DNA from: JBBQWR01 sp038210495
Lineage (GTDB): Bacteria > Planctomycetota > Planctomycetia > Pirellulales > DATAWG01
Length of the DNA stretch: 64,000 bases
Direction of reading: 5' to 3'
Assembly: GCA_038210495.1 (NCBI GenBank)
Contig: JBBQWR010000017.1
Span: forward strand, 1-64,000
The notes below the pieces were generated by a model. The model searched no databases. It was given only the letters and a program-made list of their open reading frames with translations, and had not been told where the DNA came from. Shown here in pieces: positions 17,101 to 25,600 of the stretch; the first letter of the stretch is position 1, and each line of letters begins with the position of its first letter. The position numbers and the translations under genes are program-made.

Positions 17101-19468
17101 CCCAATTGCGCAATTTCGGCGGGCAGTCGTTCAGAAGTTGCTCGGCCGTATCAAAAGCGTTCTCGTCAATCTTCGCGGCGGCCAAACCGATGCGAGCGAC
17201 ATAGCTTTCGTAGACCTCAGCCTCCTTGGCTTGCTCGGCCAGATGCTGCTGCGTTTGAGCTTCGCGCTTGGCGGCCTCGGCTTTTTGCTTCGCTTCTTCG
17301 GCCAGACGCTGCTGCTCAAGCGCGTTGGCCCTAGCGATATTGGCTTTGCCCTCTTCTTCAACCGCTTTGTCGCGATCGGTCTTCGCGATCGATTCCGCGC
17401 TGCGCGCGCGGCCCTCGGCAACCTTGGCGTTGTTCATCTGCTGTTCGGCGACGCCCGTGGCGACAACCGCCTTGTCGCGATCGGCGCGCACTTGGAAGAA
17501 CGCGACGGCCACGACGATCAACATGGCAGCCACGAGGCCCGCGGCGATGCGGCGAACGTTCTTGAGCCGCTGCTGGCGGGTGTCGCGCTCGCGCTGCGCG
17601 GCTTGGATTTTCTTGTGTAGCTCGGCGTGCGCGGGGTCGGAATCGTCGAGCAGCGAGGCGCCGAGATCGTAGTCCTCTTTGGCCGTCGCCTGCTTCGCAT
17701 AAGCCAGCTTGGCCGAGGTGACGCCGGCTTTGGCTTTGGCATTGCCGTCCCAGAGGGCGAAGGCCTCTTGGAAACCGAACAAGGCGCGGCTGAAGGTTTG
17801 ATAGTCGCCAGTCCGCTCCGCCCGGGCTAAATCCTCTTCGGCCCGGCTGGAGAGCACGATGCTTTCACTATGCGATTGATATTGGCGGATCGCGTTCTGA
17901 AAATCCTGAACCGTGGGAAAGCGGTCCTCAATCTTGGTGGACATCGCCTTCAGGCCGATTTCCAGCAGCTCGCCCGATTGCTCGCAGGGCTGGATTTCGT
18001 TCTTCGCCGCCGCGAACAGGCAATTCATCACGTTCTTACCAGTGTGCGGCGGCTTGCCCGTGAGAATCTCGAACAGGATGGCGCCGAGCAAATACACGTC
18101 GGAGATCGGGCTGATCCGGTCGACGGGACCCGTGGCCATCTCGGGCGCCATATAGGCCGGCGTTCCGCCCATGCTGCTCGATTGCGTGATGCTCTCGGCC
18201 TTGCGGAAGCTGGCGGTCGACATGGCCAATCCCCAGTCCATCACCAGGACCTCGCCGAAATCGCCGAGCATCACGTTCTCGGGTTTGAGATCGCGATGGA
18301 TTACGCCGCGGTTGTGGGCAAACGCCACGGCGTCGGCGACCTTCATCAGGATTTCCACGTTTTCCGGAAGCGATTTGTCGGCCAGCACATTCATCCAGGG
18401 CGTGCCTTGCACGCGCTTCATCGAATAGAACAGGGCCCCCGCTTCGCTGCTTCCCAAATCGTAAATCGGCACGATGTTCGGATGGTCCAGATCGCCGGTG
18501 ACGACGGCCTCGGACAGGAATTTCTCGCGCTGCTCCGGATGGCTGGCCATCTCGGGCTTGAGCATCTTGACGGCGACCGTGCGATCGATCGAAGCCTGCC
18601 GCGCGGCGTAAACCACGCCCATGCCTCCTTCACCGATCAGATTGATTAGCTCGTAGTCAGCGCCGGTGCGGACGGTGCCCTTCGACTCTTTGAGGGCCCT
18701 TTTCTTGATCACCAGCCGGGAATCTTTGGCCCGAACGCCGGAGTCTTTCTTGAGGCTCGTGCGCGGCGTGGTGCTATCGGCGTAGGTGCCTTTCCAAAGC
18801 TGGGCCACCCGCTCGGTGTCTTCGGGGTCGATCGTACCCGAGTCGTACGTCGCCGCGAAACCGCGATCGTCGAACGTACTCGGTTTTTTGCCGCTCGGCC
18901 CGGCTGAATCCGAGGCGGAATCAGGTGAGACCGGCGCGAACGACTCGGGAGTGATCGTGGGAGCGTACGAGTCGGGTTTGGATTTCTTGGTCGTGGCGGC
19001 CGGCGCGTTTTGATCGGCGGTGGGCGACCCGGGAAGCGGCGGCAGGTTCGGCGGTGTGACACTAAAATCGACCGTGCCGCTATCGTTGCCGCGCGTGCGA
19101 CGTGCTTCGCGCACGGCGCCGCCGGACGGCTGACCCGATGCGTCGATCCCTGTCGGCGCGGACGGCGTCTCCGCGGAAGACGGAGGCATGAGTGGCCGCA
19201 TCGGCTTCTGCGGCCGATCCGGATCGATATCGCGAGTGACGATTCGGGCGAGCGTGGCCTTAAGTAGCGCCACCGGGTCGTTGGTCGACGGCGGCGACCA
19301 CGACGCCAGCTTGGGCCGGTCGCTTGGCGGCGGGCTCGTTATCTGCGGCATGTGCGAGACGGGCGAGACCTCTTCGTTCCAAGCCAGGATGTTGCCACAG
19401 GTCGGACAGCGCCCCGAGTTGAGCTGGATGTCGCCGAGATCCGTGTGGCAGTAAGGACAAATAGACAT
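14189..19468 (-). CDS. Serine/threonine kinase with zinc ribbon, TM helix, coiled coil and 21 WD40 repeats
   Basis: 1759 aa. Domains in order: a zinc ribbon (CPYC at 4-7, CPTC at 21-24); a disordered Pro/Ser region to about 270; a kinase domain with G-loop GEGGMGVVY (279-287), Lys301, HRDLKPEN (391-398), DWG in place of DFG (411-413) and APE (441-443); one TM helix (about 641-659); an Ala/Glu/Lys coiled coil (about 665-755); and WD40 repeats from about 838 to the end. I count 21 repeats ending in the WD-type signature, which fits three seven-bladed propellers. HRD and the metal-binding Asp are present, so it should be an active Hanks-type kinase. The WD domain lies on the far side of the membrane from the kinase and is probably a ligand-sensing or scaffold domain. 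Confidence 0.93.
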   Translation of the reverse strand: MSICPYCHTDLGDIQLNSGRCPTCGNILAWNEEVSPVSHMPQITSPPPSDRPKLASWSPPSTNDPVALLKATLARIVTRDIDPDRPQKPMRPLMPPSSAETPSAPTGIDASGQPSGGAVREARRTRGNDSGTVDFSVTPPNLPPLPGSPTADQNAPAATTKKSKPDSYAPTITPESFAPVSPDSASDSAGPSGKKPSTFDDRGFAATYDSGTIDPEDTERVAQLWKGTYADSTTPRTSLKKDSGVRAKDSRLVIKKRALKESKGTVRTGADYELINLIGEGGMGVVYAARQASIDRTVAVKMLKPEMASHPEQREKFLSEAVVTGDLDHPNIVPIYDLGSSEAGALFYSMKRVQGTPWMNVLADKSLPENVEILMKVADAVAFAHNRGVIHRDLKPENVMLGDFGEVLVMDWGLAMSTASFRKAESITQSSSMGGTPAYMAPEMATGPVDRISPISDVYLLGAILFEILTGKPPHTGKNVMNCLFAAAKNEIQPCEQSGELLEIGLKAMSTKIEDRFPTVQDFQNAIRQYQSHSESIVLSSRAEEDLARAERTGDYQTFSRALFGFQEAFALWDGNAKAKAGVTSAKLAYAKQATAKEDYDLGASLLDDSDPAHAELHKKIQAAQRERDTRQQRLKNVRRIAAGLVAAMLIVVAVAFFQVRADRDKAVVATGVAEQQMNNAKVAEGRARSAESIAKTDRDKAVEEEGKANIARANALEQQRLAEEAKQKAEAAKREAQTQQHLAEQAKEAEVYESYVARIGLAAAKIDENAFDTAEQLLNDCPPKLRNWEWGRLRFLSTQSVRTFAPDAKAPAIKPVAFVKQENGAKPDIQHGDKGAPVEAVAFSHDGSQFVSGSWDGKARVWDVATGKMQIEIPYGGLYVHAVAFSPDGQWIATGGNDKTGYVRLWNAKTGALVRTFKGHSDDVLSVVFSKNGDRLLTSSYDKTARLWNVETGDEIRRYLGHNWWVWSAAFSPDETRIVTTSQDGTAIVWNTATGEQGPPFSGHVGPVYAAAFSPDGQSVVSGGYDNRLLIWKPADVKPFDYVSVASGGVSPPPAFRSLEGHTAPIRTVAFSPNGKMVLSAGHDNSIKLWDISNGHLIKSLRGHAGWVRSAAFSPDGHWVLSGSHDSQAKLWNISGYEEIRVFQGRILQGHADAVLSAAFSSDGARIVTASRDRTAKSWNVATGKSLRDFDEGHDYLASTAIFFPDGKRLLTAAADNTARIWDVTTGTQAFRLDRTGRGSVASVSHDGKWVVTSSDEKTARVWNSETGELARSTKPLNSEVSAVAFSADDQTFVTGDTSGECMLWNAKTCEEVKNLKTHTGKITAIAFAPGDKRVLTASTDHTVGQWDLTTGEEPTELVLKPGDSIAALAVIPGTRQALLLGDAHKVELWDLDRAQPIKTLDERGKPSQLAVSTDGRFALWADNEARTVRVWNLRDGREVHAPADKEGKAPFLTLQNGQVWSAAFSPDNGNLVTVGGNGARIWDLTTGAERMALTPHGVVASANFSKDGKRIVTGSWDNSAKIWNAQSGVAELKLLGHAGYVNSACFSPDGAYVLTASDDRTAKLWDAKSGVCVRTFAGHQDRVAAAVFSSDGKLILTGSGDKTARIWDAQTAALRHTFTHQFGARLWAVQSVAFSETGDRVITGCADNTARIWDVKSEQLLLTLAGHTASVVSVALSPDGKRALTGSQDNTAKLWDAQTRKEILTLKAHAQEVTSVAFSPDGRSVLTASRDGTAILWLTSNWREENAAAANHTAMNP

Positions 19469-19561
19469 GGCAGACCATGGATTAAGAAAGTGCGACCCGC
19501 GGGCGATTTATTGACTCTTACAACAATTGATCTTGCTCTCGAACTCGAAACCACGATCCGC

Positions 19562-19588
19562 GGCTTCGGCGAGGACGCCTCCAGCCCC
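19562..19588. repeat. Short dispersed repeat (partner at 34102-34128)
   Basis: A 27-base segment beginning ggcttcggcgaggacgcc matches 34102-34128 in inverted orientation at 26 of 27 positions. It lies in the 187-bp gap between the WD40 kinase and the giant surface protein. A shorter relative (cgccgaagccccgg) occurs after typA near 62988. Confidence 0.5.
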
Positions 19589-19655
19589 CCACCACCTAAA
19601 GTTTTATTAGGCCTTTTTACAACAATTTTTACTTACGACTCTGTGTTTTGCGCCG

Positions 19656-22600
19656 TTACTTTTTCAAGCGCCGCGCTCGGCGAACGGCTTTGCTGACCGA
19701 ACGTCCCTCGAACCGCTGTAGCGCAAGATCGGTTTTTTCTTCGCGACTGAGCACCACTCCGGCGGCCGCTCCCGTCGCGGCAGCCACGACCGCTCGCCAG
19801 CGACTCCAGTCGGCCGATTTGGCGCCGCGATCGAGCGGCGCGGCCGTCTCTTCTCTCAATTGCGACGCAGGGGATTTATCGGGCTCGCCCTGTTGTAGGT
19901 TTTGATCGCTCGCTCGATCCACGCGGGCCTTCGGCGCCGCGGCCGTCCGTTGGCTGCCCCCAGAATCGCGGGGCGCCGCAATGGCAGGATCGGTGACCGG
20001 CGCCGATTCGGCGATCGGCAGCGGATTGCCGATTTCGATTTGGCTCGTCGGCGGCCGGTCGGCCGTGCCCGATGATTCGTCGGTCGGATCGACGGCGCGG
20101 CCCTGGCGGACGACCACGTCGATGACGATCCGATCCTTGCCGTTCTCCGACAGATACACGCGGTAATGGCCGTCGGGCAGCCGCTTGAATAGTCCCGGCA
20201 GATTGGCGAGAGAATCTTCGGGCAGCGGGATGTCTTTGCCGCTGGATTCAACGCCGAGCGGGTCGACAAGCCGAAGCACGATCTTCCGCTGATCGGTGGA
20301 CGAAGCCTCGCCGCCGCCGACGCCACCGTCGGAAATCTGTTCGGACGCGCTTTCCACCGTCGCGATCGCTTGGGGGGGATCGGGAACCGTTTGTGGCGGC
20401 AGCGATATCCGCGAGGGGGGAGTTATCTGAGGCGTCGCCACGGCGCCAAGCCCTGTCGCCGGCACGGCCGCCTGCGCCAAGAACGTGGCCGTGTGTCCCT
20501 GCGGATCGGTCACCGTAATCACGATGGGAATCGGCGCGGCGGCGCTCGACCGCTGCGGCGTCGTCGCGAAGAAATGGCCGATCGTTTGCGGAGCGGCCAA
20601 TCCAGGCGCCGCCGTGATGTTGTCCGTAACGCCGGTGTCCCAGGTGACTCGACCTGGAAAACCCTGCGTCCCCGGATACGAAAGCGAATAGCTCAGGGTA
20701 GTGCTGCGAAGCTTGATATTCGACGCGGCCGCCGTGAATTGCCATAGCCGAACGACAGCCGTCTGGGTCTGCGGGGCCGCCGCGGAAATCGCGTCGAACT
20801 GATGCTCGGTGGCGATGATCGTGAGCGAGATCGGCGCTGGCGAATAGTTCAGCTTGGTTGCATCGGCTACGCTCAGCACGCCCGTCGTCGGATCGATCTT
20901 AAACGTGCCGCCCGGATTGGAAGCCGGATCGATGGAGTAGGCGATCGATTTGACTGTATCGACTTCGCCGACCGTAAACGTCTGGCCGAAAATTGTGCCG
21001 TTGGCATTGCCCGCGGTCATTTGCGGCGAATTGGCCGGAACCAGGATCGTTTGCGTAGCACTGATGAAAGTCGGCGCGCTATTGACATCCGTTGCGATTG
21101 CCTGGGATGTCGCCGATGTGGCGCTGAATGGGCTGACGCCGCCGCCAGCGCCGACGTTGATCTTACTCCCTTGTTGACCGGCGGTCGGGGCAGTTTGGTC
21201 CCACGCCCGATAAGTGATCGTCGCCGTGTTGCCGTTATTGCCATCGGGATGGAATCGAACCAAATCCGTTCCGCGCAGTAGCAGAGCACCCGTGCTCGAA
21301 ACGCCGCCGATGGCGGTCCAGGTGGCGCCAGAATTCGTCGAATACTCCCAGAATCCACTGCCGTTGCCACCCGTCGGGCTAGCGCCAACTGTCGTGCCGA
21401 TAATCGCGATGCCTTTCAACGGATTGAGATCGACGTCGCCGATAAGCGTGCCGGCGAGCGTTGCAATCGTGTCGCCGTTGTTCGTAGCAGGCGATTCGGT
21501 GATTGTGATTAGGGCGCCGCCCGTCGTGGAATTGAGCGTCGGCGCGTCGTTGACGGCAGTCGCGACGATCGTCGTTGTGGAATCGCTTATCGCCGGATTG
21601 ATGCCATTGCCGGCTGCGATCGTGAACCCAGTGGTCACGGAGCTTCCCACGACAACCTGATGCAACGTGGGGACGAACACCAAGGATCGCAGGGCCAGGG
21701 TCGATGCGGGGGCCGTGCCCGAAAAGCTATAGATGCTGCCGGGGGTCACGGTGCTCCAGCCGGCGAGCGACGCCGCGGTAAACTGACCGTTGGCCGGATT
21801 GCCGATTACGACTGTCACGGTGAGCGTTTCGGCCGGAGTGTTCTGGTCGCCGACGGTCACTGCGGCAAAGGGCTGGATCGACGCGTTGTCGCCGGTGGTC
21901 TGGCCGGCGACGGCGCCGGTGATCGTCGGCGGAGCGTTGACGCGAATCGCCGCGCTGGCGCTAGCCGTGCTGAAGGCGGCCGTGCCGCCGGTCGACCCGA
22001 CAGCCGTTAAATCGGCTGTGCCACCCGCTGAGCCGGTTGAATGGTCCCAAGCGCTAAACGTAATGCCCGGCGAGACCAATCCGAAAAAGTTATTGTTGGG
22101 CACGAAACGCACAAATGTCGTCACGTCGGCCGACAGCAGCCGGGCCGAATTGGCCGAGACCGATCCAAAATTGGTCCAATTGGCGCCGCTGTCGGTGGAG
22201 TATTGCCAGACGCCGTTTGTGTTATTGACGGCCGTCACGGCGATTCCCAGCGGGTTGCCGTTCGGGTCGGTCGCTTGTCCGGCGATCAGCGCCGAGACGG
22301 CCGTCCCGACATTCGACGGCGGGTTTTCGACGATCGTCGTTAGATTATTCGCGCCGCTCAGGACCGGCGCATCGTTGACCAAAATGCTGCTGCTGGCGTG
22401 GGCGGTGCTAAAGGCCGTGCTGCCGCCGTTGGTCGTCGTATCGGCAATGCCTGTCGGGGACCCCGTGAAACCGTCCCAGGCCCTGAACGAGATGCCAGGC
22501 GATACGAGGCCGGAAAACACTCCGTTGGGCACGAATCGAACTCGCGTGTTGGCGTTGCCGGTTAGCAGCAAGGCCTGCGTATCGCTGACCGCGCCGACCG

Positions 22601-25600
22601 CATTCCAACTGCCGCCGCCGTCAATCGAAAACTGCCAGACGCCGCTTGTATTGTCCGCCTGCGTGATCGCGATGCCCTCGGTCTGGCCAATGTCGGGATC
22701 GGAGACATTGCCGGCGATCAACGTGGACACGAGCACGCCATTGTTGCTCGTCGGGTTCTGCTGAATCGCGGGAAAGTTGCTCGCGCCCGCGAGCGTCGGC
22801 GCGGTATTGCTGGCCGCGACGACAACATGCGTATTGGCGTCGGTCGCCGAGACAACTGGGTCGCTGACGGTGAGCGAGAAATCGGTCGTGACGGCATTGC
22901 CCGGAGTCGCCTGATGCAGCGTCGGCGTGAATACGATGCCGTTGAGCGCCGTTGTCGCGGCGGCGGCCGTGCCGCTCAATGTATACACGCCGCCACCAGC
23001 GGTCGTGAAGCCGCCCAAATTGGAAAGCACGCCATTTGCCGTTGCACTCTCGGTGAACGTGACGGTGAACATCTCGGCCGGCGCGTTCGGATCGCCGATC
23101 GTGACGCCGCCGAAAGGATGCGTGGTCTGTTGGTCGTTGATGTTGGTGGTCGTCGCGCCGGAGATCGTCGGCGGGGCCTCGACCAAGATCGCCGAACTGA
23201 ATTGGCCCGTGCTATAGGAGGTCGTGCCCCCCGTGCTATTGGCCACGGTGAGATCGACCATCGCGCCGGCGCTGCCGGTGACTCGGTCCCAAGCTCGGAA
23301 TGTCAGCCCCGGCGAAACCGTCGCGAAAAAGTTCGTGTTCGGCGCGAAGCGGACGAGCGTCGACGGCGTCAGTAGTAGCGCGGCCGATTGCGAAGGGGAT
23401 CCGATCGCGTTCCAATTCGTTCCGCCATCGGTCGAGAACTGCCAAATGCCATTGGTGTTATCCGCGGCGGTCACGGCGACGCCAAGCGAATTGCCGTTCA
23501 CATCGCTCGACTTGCCGGCGACGAGGGCCGAAACCAGCGTGCCCGGGTTGGAGATCGGATTCTCGGTGATCGGCGCCAGGTCGTTGGCGCCCGTTAGGAC
23601 GGGAGCGTCGTTGACCAGGATGTTGGAAAACGCTTTGGCCGTGCTGAACGCCGTCGAACCGCCGTTACTCGTCGTATCGGCCGTGCCGCCATTGACGCCC
23701 GTAAACTGATCCCAAGCGCGGAACTGAAATGAGTTGCTGACAACTCCCGGTTGACTCGGAACGAATCGGACGCGCGTCTGCGGGTTGGCCGCGAGTAAGC
23801 GCGCCTGAGTGTCGCTGGGACCGTCGCCCAACACCACGAACGGCAACCACGTAGCGCCGCTTGTCGTCGAGTATTGCCAAGTTCCCTGGGTGTTATCGAC
23901 CAACGTGACGGCGATTCCCTCGGGCGATTGGCCGTTGGCATTGCTGATCTGCCCGGCGACTAAATCCGAAACGAGGTTGCCGTTGTTCGTTGTCGGATTT
24001 TGCAGGATCGCGGTGAAGTCGTTGCCGCCACTGAGCACCGGCGCCGAATTGGTCGCCGTGGCGATGACCGATGTCGTGGAATCATTGGCCGAGTTCGCGC
24101 CGTCGGTTAGCGCGATCGTGAAATGCGTCGTTGTCGACGACCCAGGCGGACCGAGGGCGAACCCGGGTTGAAACACCATCCCGTCGATTGCCGTCTGCGC
24201 CTGCGCCCGCGTGCCGCTAAATGTGTAAGTTCCCAGAACGGGATTCGCGGTCCACCCGGCGCCAGAGACCGACGCCGGTGTGAAATGACCGTTGAGCGGA
24301 TGATCGATCGTGACCGTGAACGAGACCGGCTCGGCCGAGTCGTCTGGATCGGCGAACGTCACGCCATTGAATGGTTTCAAAGTGGCGTTGTCGTTAACCG
24401 CTTGATTGGCCACCGTGCCCTGAATCGTGGGCGGATTGTTGACGGCGGTCGCCACAACTGAAGTCGTGTTGTCGCTGGCCGAGTTGGCTCCGTCGGTGAG
24501 CTGAAGGACAAACGTCGTGGTAAACGTCGAGCCGGGCACGCCCTCGTGAGCGGTCGGAACGAACACCAATGCGGCCAGCGCCGTTTGGGCGGCGGCCCGC
24601 GTGCCCGTGAACGTGTAAATGCCCCCCGCGACGTTCACCGTCGTCCAGCCATTGGCCGGATTGGTCGTCGCCGAAGTGAATTGGCCGTTGGCGGGAGTAT
24701 CCAGCGCGATCGTGAACGTGACGGGCTCCGAGGCGTTGTCCGGGTCGGAGATCGTCGCGCCGCTGAACGGCTTGATCGTGGCGTTGTCGTTGACCGCTTG
24801 ATTGGCCACCGTGCCGGAGATCGTCGGCGGATTGTTGACGGCCGTGGCGACGACTGTCGTCGTGTTGTTGCTGGTCGAATTGCTCCCGTCGGTCAGCGCG
24901 ATCGTGAATTGCGTCGTGACCGTCGAGCCGGGGACGACCTGATGATTGGTCGGCGCGAAGACCAAGCCTTGCAAGGCGGCTTCCGCTTCGGCTCGCGTGC
25001 CCGTGAACGTATAAACGCCCGTCGCCGTGTTGACCGTCGTCCAGCCGGCAGCCGACGTCGAGGCGGAGCTAAAGCGGCCATTGGCGGCTTGGCTGAGCGT
25101 AATCGTGATCGTCGCCGGTTCGCTGGACAAGTCGGCATCGGAAATCGTCACGCCGCTGAACGGTGAAATCGTGGCGTTGTCGTTGATCGCTTGGTTGGCG
25201 GTCGCGCCGACGATCGTGGGCGGATTGTTGACCGCCGTGGCGATCACTGTCGTCGCACTGTTACTAGCGGAATTCGCGCCGTCGGTCAGATCGATCGTGA
25301 ACTGCGTTGTAACCGTCGAGCCCGGGTTGACTTGATGATTGGTCGGCGTGAAGACCAAGCCTTGCAGCGCCGCTTGGGCCTGAGCCCGCGTGCCGCTGAA
25401 CGTGTAGATCCCCCCGGCCGTGTCGACTGTCGTCCACCCGGCCGCCGACGTCGAGGCCGACGTGAATTGACCATTCGCCGGCTGATCGAGCGTGACCGTC
25501 ACCGATGCCGGCTCGGTCGCAATGTCCGCGTCGGAGAACGTGACTCCGCTGAACGGGGACCGCGTGGCGTTGTCGTTGACCGTCTGCCCCGCCGTCGCGC

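Noticed and set aside
19604..19620. Terminator on the plus strand (cctaa...ttagg then T-run)
   Set aside because: The stem is only five A/T-rich pairs and there is no plus-strand gene to end there.
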